From Phycisphaerales bacterium (GTDB lineage: Bacteria; Planctomycetota; Phycisphaerae; SM23-33), in NCBI GenBank assembly GCA_003485185.1, contig DNAS01000067.1, positions 1 to 17,703 on the forward strand: a stretch of 17,703 nucleotides of DNA, read 5' to 3'. The translations under genes were made by a program, and so were the position numbers. Under the pieces are notes generated by a model that saw only the letters and a list, made by a program, of their open reading frames with translations, had not been told where the DNA came from and ran no database searches. Of the stretch, positions 1 to 7,623 are shown in pieces. Within the stretch, counting starts at the first letter, position 1; each line of letters starts with the position of its first letter.

Positions 1-1
1 C

Positions 2-199
2 CTGTGCAGCGAGGAACTCGACCGCATTCTCCGCACCATGGGCTTCGACGTGCTGGATGTCGTTCCTGTCCGTCGGCAGAACCTGCCCGGAAAGTGCGAG
101 GTGCTGCGCCGGATGGGCGAGCAACTGGTCGACGGAAGCGTGCAGGGCTTTCCGCACACCTCGGCGGGCGGAAAGAAGGCCGAAGAACGGAAAGGCTGA
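2..199 (+). CDS. C-terminal fragment of a possible flavodoxin-like protein
   Basis: The reading frame is open from the window edge to a TGA at 197-199 and gives 65 residues with no start inside the window. The fragment begins LCSEELDRILRTMGF and contains GFDVLDVVPV, then a helix-like CEVLRRMGEQLV, and ends in a basic, lysine-rich tail. A strand ending in VVPV followed by a helix with a conserved-looking MG and L is reminiscent of the C-terminus of flavodoxin or NADPH-dependent FMN reductase proteins, but no cofactor motif lies in the visible part, so the product is a guess. It stops nine bases before the next gene on the same strand, so the two are probably co-transcribed. The overlapping frame from base 4 is low-complexity and arginine/serine-rich, typical of an out-of-frame reading. 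Confidence 0.5.
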   Translation: MCSEELDRILRTMGFDVLDVVPVRRQNLPGKCEVLRRMGEQLVDGSVQGFPHTSAGGKKAEERKG

Positions 200-208
200 C
201 ATCGCAAC

Positions 209-1195
209 GTGACGGTAAGGGAACGATATTTCGTTGGGCTGTGCCGTAGCGGCGGTCAGGTGGCCGCTGCCCTTGTCGCCGTGCGCGGAAAAGGCGAGCG
301 GATGCGGCCTCGGCACGTCGCGTCCGGTCTGTCGGAAGAGCCGGAACGGGCGGTTGAACAACTCCTGACGAGCGCGTCGGTATCGGCAGAGCGCGTCGCG
401 GCGATCGGCGCGGAGGACGGTCTGCCGGATGCCGCCCTGGCCCAGCGGACGGGCATCGCCGTGGCGTCGCGCTTTGCCGAATGCGACCGGGCGGCAGGGG
501 GCAACGGCGGGGCGGTGTGCGCCTGGGCCGACTGGCTCTGCCTGCGTCATGGGCGCTGGTCCCGCGTTCTGCTGCACCTGGGCGAGGTCGCCTCGTTGAC
601 GTTCGTCGGGTCGCACGCGGCCTCGTGCGAGGTCGTCGCATGCGACGTCGGGCCCGGCTCGCTCTTGTTGGACGAGTTGAGCCAGCGCCTCTTCTCGCGA
701 CGGGATGCCGACGGCGCCTTGGCGGCCCGCGGACGGGTCTGTCCCACGCTGCTCAACGAGCTTCAGGCGCATCGGCACTTCCACCAGCCGCCGCCGAAAA
801 CCACCGCGCCGGCCGAGTGGAGCGGGCAATACCTGGACCGCTTGGCCATTCTGGCCGCGAACCATCGCTGCGGCGGCGAGGACCTGCTGGCGACGGCTGC
901 GGAACTGGAGGCGTGGTCCGTTGCGCAGGCTGTCTCCCGGCTGACCGAGCGCCCGCACGACGTGGTGCTCTGCGGGCGCGGGGCGTGGAACATCCACCTC
1001 GCCGGACGGATTCGCGCCTTGATGTGCCCCAGCGGAACGGTGACGACGGAAAAGTTCGGCTACCCCATCGAGGCGTATCGCCCGGCCGGCTATGCCATCT
1101 TGGCCGCGGCGCGAGTCGACGCCTTCGCCGCGCACTGTCCTGCGGCCGGGGGCGCCGCCCGCCAAACCGTCCTCGGCAGCGTCGTCCTTCCGTGA
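209..1195 (+). CDS. AnmK-family (anhydro-N-acetylmuramic acid kinase-like) protein, degenerate N-terminus
   Basis: AnmK phosphorylates and opens 1,6-anhydro-MurNAc during cell-wall recycling. This 328-residue protein keeps several family landmarks: CDVGPGSLLLDE at 145-156 (the family DTGPGN box, with D146 at the catalytic-base position), DADGALAARGRV at 166-177, PPPKTT at 194-199, a CGRGAWN segment at 255-261 in place of the usual CGGGxxN, and a C-terminal QTVLGSVV at 319-326. The N-terminal ATP-binding signature MSGTSxDGxD is missing: the equivalent stretch reads GLCRSGGQVAAAL (10-22). The CHGQT box is also not recognisable. The length is somewhat below the roughly 370 residues usual for AnmK. 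The GTG start at 209 is preceded by GGAAAGG at 189-195, rather far away. Membership in the family seems secure; kinase activity does not, and it may be a pseudoenzyme or have another ligand. It is convergent with the DUF493 gene, 10 bp apart. Confidence 0.8.
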   Translation: MTVRERYFVGLCRSGGQVAAALVAVRGKGERMRPRHVASGLSEEPERAVEQLLTSASVSAERVAAIGAEDGLPDAALAQRTGIAVASRFAECDRAAGGNGGAVCAWADWLCLRHGRWSRVLLHLGEVASLTFVGSHAASCEVVACDVGPGSLLLDELSQRLFSRRDADGALAARGRVCPTLLNELQAHRHFHQPPPKTTAPAEWSGQYLDRLAILAANHRCGGEDLLATAAELEAWSVAQAVSRLTERPHDVVLCGRGAWNIHLAGRIRALMCPSGTVTTEKFGYPIEAYRPAGYAILAAARVDAFAAHCPAAGGAARQTVLGSVVLP

Positions 1196-1205
1196 GACGC
1201 GCCAC

Positions 1206-1466
1206 CTAGAGCACCATCAGGATATCCGCGTGCCCGCGCAGCGAATGGAAGACGGCCAGGCGGGTTACTTCGTCCGGGACGACCACCTCCAGGCGTACCG
1301 AGCGGTATTTGCCGGCGCGGCTGGCGCGAGAGTCGGCCAGCGTGTGCTCCAGAGAAGCGCACACGCTCTTCGCCGCGGCGCGCAGGGACTCGGCATTGGC
1401 GCCGATGAGCTTGTATGTCCATCGGCACGGGTAGTCGATCTGCGGCCTGCGGTCGTCGGGTTCTAT
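1206..1466 (-). CDS. DUF493 (YbeD-like) family protein, apparent ATA start
   Basis: The minus-strand frame encodes about 86 residues with the DUF493 pattern: YPCRWTYKLIG at 12-22, a GKYRSVRLEVVV strand at 52-63, and a terminal ALRG-like SLRGHADILMVL at 75-86. These correspond to the family's YPCxFxYKVxG, GxYxSVxxxI and DIVxMVL elements. Family members are small proteins of roughly 90 residues with a ferredoxin-like fold; their role is unknown. The frame is open upstream to a TGA at 1602-1604 but contains no ATG, GTG or TTG before the conserved core. The best initiation site is an ATA (plus-strand 1464-1466) preceded by GGGAG with a 7-base spacer, which would give exactly the family length. 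An ATG at 1492-1494 is in another frame. A sequencing error changing ATG to ATA, or a frameshift, is the alternative. Confidence 0.75.
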   Translation of the reverse strand: MEPDDRRPQIDYPCRWTYKLIGANAESLRAAAKSVCASLEHTLADSRASRAGKYRSVRLEVVVPDEVTRLAVFHSLRGHADILMVL

Positions 1467-1648
1467 CGAGTTGCTCCCAGCGTGCGATTGGCATGATACG
1501 GGATCGCCTGAGGCGGACCAAGGCTTTCCGTTCCGGGCAGGCTTGACGCCGCCGATCCCGCGGGTGACAATCCCCGACGACGCTATTTGTCGCCTTGCGC
1601 TTCACGAGATCGCATATCGTCGCGACGTGCTTGGATAACGATCTCCTC

Positions 1649-1723
1649 CGGGGCGTAGCTCAGCTTGGCTAGAGCGCCTGCTTTGGGAGCAGGAGGCCGC
1701 GGGTTCAAATCCCGCCGCCCCGA
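1649..1723 (+). tRNA. tRNA-Pro (anticodon TGG)
   Basis: The cloverleaf can be read directly: acceptor stem CGGGGCG/CGCCCCG at 1649-1655 and 1716-1722, D-arm starting GCTC at 1658, anticodon stem CCTGC/GCAGG around the loop TTTGGGA at 1682-1688 (anticodon TGG at 1684-1686), T-arm GCGGG-TTCAAAT-CCCGC at 1699-1715, and discriminator A at 1723. The CCA tail is not encoded (GTT follows). The anticodon reads CCA proline codons and, with wobble modification, probably other CCN codons. A purine-rich CTCCTC precedes it; no confident promoter was recognised in the 180 bp upstream. Confidence 0.96.
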
Positions 1724-1734
1724 GTTGGCAAGAC

Positions 1735-1770
1735 AGAAGGCCCTTCGGCGAGAACGTCGAAGGGCTTTCT
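1735..1770 (+). terminator. Rho-independent-like terminator after tRNA-Pro
   Basis: The inverted repeat GCCCTTCG (1740-1747) / CGAAGGGC (1758-1765) is perfect over 8 bp. It extends outward through AGAAG/TTTCT with one G-T wobble to 13 bp, around a 10-base loop. The 3' arm runs into TTTCTCATTT. It begins 11 bases after the tRNA, which is where a tRNA terminator is expected. Confidence 0.8.
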
Positions 1771-1854
1771 CATTTCCGGCCTTAGACTTACGCCGTCGAG
1801 GGTAAGTTCAAACATACGATTTGCAGAACCGGCTGTTTCTCCCGCGACCCGGCT

Positions 1855-1877
1855 GGCCTGCTCCCTCCAAGCAGGCC
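1855..1877 (-). terminator. Hairpin downstream of the porin gene
   Basis: GGCCTGCT (1855-1862) and AGCAGGCC (1870-1877) form a perfect 8-bp stem with a 7-base loop, 23 bases beyond the porin stop codon on the minus strand. No T-tract follows on that strand, so it could be a terminator, a transcript-stabilising hairpin, or both. Confidence 0.5.
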
Positions 1878-1899
1878 GACCGGCGGGATCAAGAATTCT

Positions 1900-3246
1900 T
1901 CAGAACTTCCACACCAGGTCCACCTGGGCCGTGACCGTCCGGTCCTCGTAAGCGCTGGACCCGGAGGTGGTGGTCGGGCTGAAGATCGGTTCCGTCAAGA
2001 ACAGCGCCGCCCCGACCGTAAGATCGTCCAGGAGGTTGTACTCTCCCTTGAGAACGTGCCCTTTGCGATTGGCATGTCCGAAGTCGGAATCCACGAAGTT
2101 CCCGGGCAGGGAGTTGGCTTCCACGTAGGCGTAGCAGTACTTGGCCGACCAGTCGCCCTTTTTCTTGTTCTTCCCGAACTTGACGCCCGCGTAGTAGGCG
2201 TTGTTGGCGTCGGCGTAATCGGCGGTGGAATCCGCTTCGCCGCAATTGTGGGCCCAGTCGAAGAAGAAGCTCAGGGGCCGGCCGAACGCCTTGACCTCCA
2301 GCGAATTGGCTAGGCCGATGACGCCGAAAGCCGGCACGTGCGTCAGCGGGCTGTCATTGCCGCGGGCGCTGGCGCCGCTGGTGTCGTAGTGATCGTAGTC
2401 CTGCCAGTAGCCGGCCGCGGCGTATTGGACGTCCTTCGCGATGTCCCACTTCAATCCTCCCTGGACACCGTACATCGTGGTGTCGAAATCGGAGGAGCTT
2501 TCGCGAAGCACAAAGTAGCCCGCGCCGACGAACGGCTGGACGGGGCCGAATTCCGGGGCCTGGTATTCCGTCCAGAAGCCTTCGGGGTTGACGTCCGAAT
2601 CCATGAAAATCTCGTTCATGTGCCACGGATTCTTCATCTTGCCCCCGGTGATGGAGAGCCCCTTGACCGCCTTGGGCGAGTATCTGGCGTAGGCCAGGTC
2701 GATCCAGACGGGCTTGTCGGAATAGTTTCCGGTGAAGCTCTGGTTCGTCGAGGTGGGATCCTCGCTTTCGCCGCTAGCCAGGCGGAAGCCGACTTCGAGC
2801 TGCTTGTCCAGCCAAGTCTTGGTCGCACCGACCCGCAAGCGATACCGCGCGCGATTTCGGGTTTTCTTCTGCGCGCTGGCAGTGGAACCCCAGTTGAAGC
2901 AGTCGCCTTGGTACCGCAGTCGGAAATCACCACCGAACTTCAAGTTGTCCAGCCAGCCGGGCAGGTTGGACCGCGTGCTCGCGTCAGTCTTCATCTCGGC
3001 CAGGACTTTTCTGATCGCTTCGCGTTGCGCGTCCTGCGAGACCGCGCCCGCCTTCCGGGATCCCTCCAGTTCGGCCAGGCGAGTGTCCTGCTCCCGGATA
3101 CGCCGGTCTTGTTCCCTGAGACGCTGCTTGAGCGCCTCCACGGTCGTTTTCAAGTCACCCGGATCTTCCTTCGGCTGTGCCCACAACGGCGCCGCCATGC
3201 AGGCAAGCAGAAACGCCGCTGATCCGATCTTCGTCCCTGTTCGCAT
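1900..3246 (-). CDS. Putative outer-membrane porin of the pst locus
   Basis: The 448-residue product starts with a signal peptide (about residues 1-23, ending PLWA before QPKED). A charged coiled-coil follows at about 31-62 with EQDRRIREQDTRLAELE heptads, then a segment rich in alternating aromatic and polar residues (from NLKFGGDFRLRYQG at 101-114 to the end), typical of a beta-barrel. The last residue is phenylalanine (VDLVWKF), as expected for insertion by BAM. The NLKFGGDFRLR and RNRARYRLRVG segments match what I know of the putative-porin (Porin_5-like) family. The ATG is preceded by AAAGGGA with a 6-base spacer. It lies 188 bp beyond phoU in the same direction; the intervening hairpin at 3412-3430 may lower read-through. 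From its position it may be a phosphate or polyanion channel used in starvation, analogous to OprP/PhoE but unrelated in sequence. Specificity cannot be read from the sequence. Confidence 0.85.
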   Translation of the reverse strand: MRTGTKIGSAAFLLACMAAPLWAQPKEDPGDLKTTVEALKQRLREQDRRIREQDTRLAELEGSRKAGAVSQDAQREAIRKVLAEMKTDASTRSNLPGWLDNLKFGGDFRLRYQGDCFNWGSTASAQKKTRNRARYRLRVGATKTWLDKQLEVGFRLASGESEDPTSTNQSFTGNYSDKPVWIDLAYARYSPKAVKGLSITGGKMKNPWHMNEIFMDSDVNPEGFWTEYQAPEFGPVQPFVGAGYFVLRESSSDFDTTMYGVQGGLKWDIAKDVQYAAAGYWQDYDHYDTSGASARGNDSPLTHVPAFGVIGLANSLEVKAFGRPLSFFFDWAHNCGEADSTADYADANNAYYAGVKFGKNKKKGDWSAKYCYAYVEANSLPGNFVDSDFGHANRKGHVLKGEYNLLDDLTVGAALFLTEPIFSPTTTSGSSAYEDRTVTAQVDLVWKF

Positions 3247-3411
3247 CGATTTCCCTTTCGTGTTGAGAAGGACGCGGCCCTACGCAGGGCGAGCGTTCGC
3301 TTCCGGACACGATTCTCCAGCCGGGGCGAAAAGGGGAGATGAAGGCTTGACGAAGACGGCGCTAAATCCGCTTGGCGACGGGTCTCCGGAAGAGGTTCCG
3401 AAAGGCCGAAA

Positions 3412-3430
3412 CCGGCAGGGGCGCAGCCGG
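3412..3430 (-). terminator. Weak hairpin between phoU and the porin gene
   Basis: CCGGC (3412-3416) and GCCGG (3426-3430) form a 5-bp GC stem with a 9-base loop just past the phoU stop, followed on the minus strand by TTTC. It is a weak terminator or attenuator candidate that could separate porin expression from pstSCAB-phoU. The rest of the 188-bp gap contains no recognisable promoter. Confidence 0.3.
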
Positions 3431-3434
3431 CCTT

Positions 3435-4109
3435 CTACGCCTGGTGATGCTTCCTCAGGCTCGCGGAATGACGGATGATGTCTCCGGTGATTAGGAAGAA
3501 AATGTCCTCGGCAATGTTCGTGCAGTGATCGCCGATGCGTTCCAGCGACCGGGCGAGCAGCGCGAGCGTCAGCGCGGTGTCGATGTCCGGGGTTTTCCGC
3601 CCGGCATCCAGCGCTTCCCGGGCGAACTTCGCGTAAGCGGAATCCAGCTTGTGATCCGCTGCGATCACTTGGCGGGGCAATTCCGCGTCGGTCGAATTGA
3701 GCATCCGCACCGTCAGGGACAGGATTTCCCGCGTGGCGGCGACCAACGGGGCGTATCCCGGAAAGTCCTCCAGGCGGATGTCCCCGGCGACAATGTGCTT
3801 GACCCGTCGCCCGAGACGGGCCGCGATGTCCGCGATCCGCTCCAGGTCGCTGTTGACCTTGATGATGCAGCAGATTCGGCGCAGGTCGATGGCGGTCGGC
3901 TGGTACAGGGCCAGGAGGTTGATGCATTCCTGCTCGATCTCGACTTCCTCGCGGTCGATCTTGGAATCGTCTTCGTCCACCTTTTCCCCGGCCGCGACAT
4001 CCCTGTCGGCGATCGCCTTCAGGCCGTTGTCGACGGCCTGCGCCACTTGCATTCCCATGCGATCCAGCCGAAGGGCGAGTTTTTCCAGGTTCTTCTGCAA
4101 TTCGGACAT
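3435..4109 (-). CDS. phoU: Phosphate signalling protein PhoU
   Basis: PhoU is the cytoplasmic negative modulator linking the Pst transporter to the PhoR kinase; it binds metal clusters on two three-helix bundles. The 224-residue product has the usual family length and the expected tandem repeat. Each half carries the metal-ligand motif ExxxD within a conserved helix: SDLERIADIA (E90, D94) and SLERIGDHCTNIAEDI (E190, D194, with E201 and D202). No signal peptide or membrane segment is present. The ATG is preceded by GGAGAG, slightly close at about 4 bases. The gene lies 11 bp after pstB, the usual order at the end of a pst operon, so it is expected to be co-transcribed and PhoB-controlled. Confidence 0.97.
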   Translation of the reverse strand: MSELQKNLEKLALRLDRMGMQVAQAVDNGLKAIADRDVAAGEKVDEDDSKIDREEVEIEQECINLLALYQPTAIDLRRICCIIKVNSDLERIADIAARLGRRVKHIVAGDIRLEDFPGYAPLVAATREILSLTVRMLNSTDAELPRQVIAADHKLDSAYAKFAREALDAGRKTPDIDTALTLALLARSLERIGDHCTNIAEDIFFLITGDIIRHSASLRKHHQA

Positions 4110-4120
4110 GGGCTCTCCGA

Positions 4121-4990
4121 TTAGCCAAACCTGCCGGTCACGTAGTCCTCGGTCTGTTGCCGGGACGGTTTGGTGAAAATCACTTTCGTGTCATCATACT
4201 CGATCAGCTTGCCCAGGCAGAAGAACGCCGTCCGGTCGCTGACGCGCGCTGCCTGCTGCATGTTGTGCGTGACGATGACGATGGTGTACGAATCCTTCAG
4301 TCCGACGATGAGTTCCTCGATCCTGGCCGTGGCGATGGGGTCCAACGCCGAACAGGGCTCGTCCATCAGCAGTACCTCGGGCCTGGTGGCCAGCGCCCGG
4401 GCGATGCACAGGCGCTGTTGCTGCCCGCCGGAAAGCGCCAAGGCCGACTTGCCCGGCGAATCTTTCACCTCGTCCCACAAGGCCGCGTCGCGCAGACATT
4501 TTTCCACCCGCTCGTCCAGGGCCCCGCCCCGGACGCCCTGGAGCCGCGGGCCGTAGGCCACGTTGTCGTAGATGCTCTTGGGAAACGGGTTGGGCCTCTG
4601 AAAGACCATGCCCACCCGCTGACGAAGGTTCACCAGGTTGATGCGCTGGTCGTAAACGTTCACGCCGTGGACGCTCAGCGTTCCTTCCGCCCGCGTGTCG
4701 GGGATCAGGTCGTTCATGCGGTTGATACTGCGGAGAAACGTGCTCTTTCCGCAGCCGCTGGGGCCGATGATGGCCGTCACCGACCGCGATACGATGTCCA
4801 TGGTGATGTCCTTCACGCCGGGTTTCGCGCCGTAGTAGAGGCCGAAGTTTTCCGCACGGACGGTCGCGGGTTCGCGCTCGCCGCGGCTTCCTTCGCGCGG
4901 AACGTCTTCGCGGATGCGGACCCCTCTCGCCGGCGCGAGGTTCTCGCCGGTTTCGCCCGTCCGTATCATCGGTTCCTGCAATGCCTGCAT
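4121..4990 (-). CDS. pstB: Phosphate ABC transporter ATP-binding protein PstB
   Basis: PstB is the cytoplasmic ATPase that energises phosphate import through PstC/PstA. All ABC motifs are intact: Walker A GPSGCGKST at 76-84, Q-loop Q131, signature LSGGQQQR at 186-193, Walker B VLLMDEP at 206-212 and H-loop H242. The PstB-type phrases RVGMVFQRPNPFPKSIYDNV and SALDP confirm the subfamily. The protein is 289 residues with about 42 residues before the ABC domain, longer than the roughly 255 of standard PstB. The start chosen has AGGAG with an 8-base spacer; an ATG seven codons further in (M8) is an alternative. The charged N-terminal extension has no recognised motif. It follows pstA by 18 bp. 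Confidence 0.97.
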   Translation of the reverse strand: MQALQEPMIRTGETGENLAPARGVRIREDVPREGSRGEREPATVRAENFGLYYGAKPGVKDITMDIVSRSVTAIIGPSGCGKSTFLRSINRMNDLIPDTRAEGTLSVHGVNVYDQRINLVNLRQRVGMVFQRPNPFPKSIYDNVAYGPRLQGVRGGALDERVEKCLRDAALWDEVKDSPGKSALALSGGQQQRLCIARALATRPEVLLMDEPCSALDPIATARIEELIVGLKDSYTIVIVTHNMQQAARVSDRTAFFCLGKLIEYDDTKVIFTKPSRQQTEDYVTGRFG

Positions 4991-5008
4991 CGGATTGCTC
5001 CTGTTCGC

Positions 5009-6634
5009 CTACTGTCCACGAAGTTTTCTCGAGATTCTGCCTCGGATCACGATGGCCACGATGTTCAGCAGCAACACGATCGCCACCAGCGTCATGACCA
5101 TTCCGAACTGGTTATGCGGGGCGAGCATGGCCATCTTGTCGCCGACGGCCATGTCGTAGCTGCTGTATGACAACGTGCGGGTTGGCTGCATCAGCGACGT
5201 GGGGACTGGTCCCATGGCTACGGCGGCGGTGCATAGGATTGGGGCCGTCTCACCGGCGGCGCGGCTCATGCTCAGGATCAGCCCCGTCAGGATTCCGGGC
5301 ATGGCGGCAGGTAGCGTGACCGTCACAAAACATCGGAACCGGCTGGCGCCCAAGGCCAGCGCGGCTTCCTTGTAGGCGCGGGGCACGGTGCGGATGGCCT
5401 CTTCGCTGGCGCGGATGATGACGGGAAGGACCAGCAGCGCCAGCGTGGACGCCCCAGCCAGGATGCTCGATCCTTCGCGCAGACCCAGTTTCGGCAGCAG
5501 GTAGATGACGAAGAACGCCAGCCCGAACAGCCCGAACACGATGCTGGGAACGCCAGCCAGCGTGTTGACGCACGTACGCAGCACGCGGGTCGGGCGGGTG
5601 TCTCCGGCGCACTCCACCAAGTAAGCTGCTGTGGCCACGCCCACCGGCAGCGCGAAGGCGATCGCCAGGGCGGTCACGAGGACCGTGCCCAGGATTTCAG
5701 GCCCGACGCCGCCGAAGTAGTGACTGCTCATGCTGTCGTCGAAGAAAAATTGCCAGTAGCACGTCCACCGCGGTTGCAGCATGTCGCCGACATGCTCGCG
5801 AACATAGGGGAAGAGTTTCGTCAAGACCGTCCCCCTGAACTCCTGCTCCATGGGCACTCGCACTTTTTGCAGGAGTTCGCCTGGTCGGCTTGGCAGCCAC
5901 TTTTCAACCCACAGCAACCTTTCCATGTGGCGGGTTGCCTGGTCCCACCGTGTCGCGCCGTACTGGTCCTTGATGATGGCGGGCAACGGACTGCCTGGCG
6001 GCGGGCCCAGAAGATCCCGCAGGGCTTCCTGCACCTGCCGAAAGAGGACGCCGTACTCGGCCCGCCTGCCCAGGTCCACGTTCGCCAAAGCGTTTTTGTA
6101 CCGCCCAGCCAGTTCGAAGTATTGAGCGGCTACCGTTCCGGCGAGTCGCATATCCCCCGCATGGGCCAGGACGGTCTGGACGTGGGTCAGCGCCTCGGGG
6201 CCTTCCGTTGCCTCGAAGGCTGCGAGCAACTCGCCCCGCAGCCTCTTCGACAACGACTGCAGTTCGGCCGCTTGGTCCTCCGGGACACCGCGATGCTCCA
6301 ACTGCTTTCCGAATTCGCGATGGATCTGCCTGGCTCTCTTTTCCATCCCCGACGGATCGACCACGATGGCGAACTGTTCCAGCAGGTCGTAGGCTCCCTG
6401 GCGGATCCGGGCGGCTTGCTCTACCTCCGCGCGCACGTCGTCGCTGTCGCCTCGGCCATGCTGCTCCAGTTGCATCCGACGGAACTCGACCGTCCCGCGG
6501 AAGACCACCGCGCTGCTTCCCCGCCACAGCATGGGCAGCAGGATGGCGATCAAGGCAACGACGATCATCAGCACCGCCATCAGCGACAACGCGGTGAAGA
6601 GCCGGTCAAGCCAGAGTCGGGGGCCGATCCTCAT
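5009..6634 (-). CDS. pstA: Phosphate ABC transporter permease PstA with large periplasmic insertion
   Basis: PstA and PstC form the membrane channel of the phosphate importer. The start at 6634 (MRIGPRLW) makes an ATGA overlap with the pstC stop; the frame stays open further upstream, but that part is inside pstC and reads as low-quality sequence. The product has 541 residues against roughly 280-300 for ordinary PstA. The transmembrane core is at about 312-530 and includes the EAA coupling loop EAALALGASRFRCFVTVTLP (424-443) and the GVPSIVFGLFGLAFF helix (361-375). A first membrane helix lies at about 14-36. Between them, residues 40-300 form a charged, mostly helical insertion that should be periplasmic. 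PstA proteins with extended N-terminal regions are known in some other bacteria, so this may be a lineage variant. It sits between pstC and pstB. Confidence 0.95.
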   Translation of the reverse strand: MRIGPRLWLDRLFTALSLMAVLMIVVALIAILLPMLWRGSSAVVFRGTVEFRRMQLEQHGRGDSDDVRAEVEQAARIRQGAYDLLEQFAIVVDPSGMEKRARQIHREFGKQLEHRGVPEDQAAELQSLSKRLRGELLAAFEATEGPEALTHVQTVLAHAGDMRLAGTVAAQYFELAGRYKNALANVDLGRRAEYGVLFRQVQEALRDLLGPPPGSPLPAIIKDQYGATRWDQATRHMERLLWVEKWLPSRPGELLQKVRVPMEQEFRGTVLTKLFPYVREHVGDMLQPRWTCYWQFFFDDSMSSHYFGGVGPEILGTVLVTALAIAFALPVGVATAAYLVECAGDTRPTRVLRTCVNTLAGVPSIVFGLFGLAFFVIYLLPKLGLREGSSILAGASTLALLVLPVIIRASEEAIRTVPRAYKEAALALGASRFRCFVTVTLPAAMPGILTGLILSMSRAAGETAPILCTAAVAMGPVPTSLMQPTRTLSYSSYDMAVGDKMAMLAPHNQFGMVMTLVAIVLLLNIVAIVIRGRISRKLRGQ

Positions 6635-7605
6635 CGTTTCGTTCCTCCGGCCACTCGCTTCGACCGACGAAGCAGGTGTTCGGTCAGCAGATTGAGAAGG
6701 AACGAGAACGACAGCAGCATCAGCCCCACAGCGAAGAGGGCGTGACGATGAATTGATCCGACGGGAGTCTCCTGCAGTTCCCCCGCGATGGTGGCCGTCA
6801 TCGTGCGAACCGATTGGGTTAGGTCCCACCAGGGCGTTGGGATGTGCGTCGCATTGCCGCTAGCCATCCAGACGAGCATCGTCTCTCCGAGGGCTCGCAT
6901 CATGCCCAGGACGATCGCGGCGATGACGCCGCTGTGGGCAGCGGGGATGACGACCTTCAGCAGCGTTTCGGCCCGCGTGGCGCCGCACGCGTAAGAGGCC
7001 TCGCGCAGATCGCTGCCTGCCGCCCAGAGGGAGTCTTCGGCCACGCTGACGATCGTTGGGATGGCCATGATCGCCAGCATAACCGACGAATTCAGGGCGT
7101 TGGTGCCGGTCGAAAGACCCAGGTTCTTCTGCATCCATGGCGCCAGCACAAGCACTGCAAAGAAACCGTAGGCCACGGACGGGATCGCCGCCAGGATCTC
7201 GATGATCGGTTTGACGGTCTGCCGAACGCGGAACGGAACAATATCGCTGAGAACGACAGCCGTCAGGAGGCCCGTCGGCACGGCGAGAATCAGCGCGCCG
7301 GCCGTTACGTACAGCGACCCGAAGAGCATCGCCAGCATGCCGAACTCGGCGGGCTGGTGGGTCGGATACCATTCGGTTTCGCCGAGCGCCTCACCCAGTC
7401 CGCGAGCCCGGAAGAATGGCAGGGCCTCCCGAATAATGAACACGAAGATCAGCAACACGGCCAAGACGGATGTTCCGGTAATCAGCAAGAGCCCGGCCCG
7501 CCCGGCTTTTCCGAGCAGCCAGCCGCCCCAGTCCTGGGCGGGCGTGAGCACCAGCGACCGAGCGAACTCGGCCGCTGGCGCCTCGGATTGTGCCGCTTTT
7601 TTCAT
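6631..7605 (-). CDS. pstC: Phosphate ABC transporter permease PstC
   Basis: PstC is the other half of the inner-membrane phosphate channel. The 324-residue protein has a cytoplasmic N-terminus, a first membrane helix at about 38-60, and a binding-protein-dependent transport domain from about 90 to the end with about five more helices. Visible family landmarks are the IPSVAYGFFAVLVLAPW segment (141-157) and the EAA loop REASYACGATRAETLLKVVI (201-220), ahead of the MRALGET segment (236-242). Length is normal. The ATG is preceded by AGAGAG. It follows pstS by 18 bp and its stop overlaps the pstA start by four bases, so translation of the two permeases is probably coupled. Confidence 0.96.
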   Translation of the reverse strand: MKKAAQSEAPAAEFARSLVLTPAQDWGGWLLGKAGRAGLLLITGTSVLAVLLIFVFIIREALPFFRARGLGEALGETEWYPTHQPAEFGMLAMLFGSLYVTAGALILAVPTGLLTAVVLSDIVPFRVRQTVKPIIEILAAIPSVAYGFFAVLVLAPWMQKNLGLSTGTNALNSSVMLAIMAIPTIVSVAEDSLWAAGSDLREASYACGATRAETLLKVVIPAAHSGVIAAIVLGMMRALGETMLVWMASGNATHIPTPWWDLTQSVRTMTATIAGELQETPVGSIHRHALFAVGLMLLSFSFLLNLLTEHLLRRSKRVAGGTKR

Positions 7606-7623
7606 GCTCTCTGGGATATCCCG

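Noticed and set aside
1090..1605. A 171-codon minus-strand frame overlapping the DUF493 gene
   Set aside because: The residues are arginine-rich without motifs, and the DUF493 signature is in a different frame of the same strand.
6635..6829. Upstream extension of pstA by 65 codons
   Set aside because: It overlaps pstC in another frame, reads as non-conserved sequence, and the ATGA overlap at 6631-6634 is the standard coupled start.
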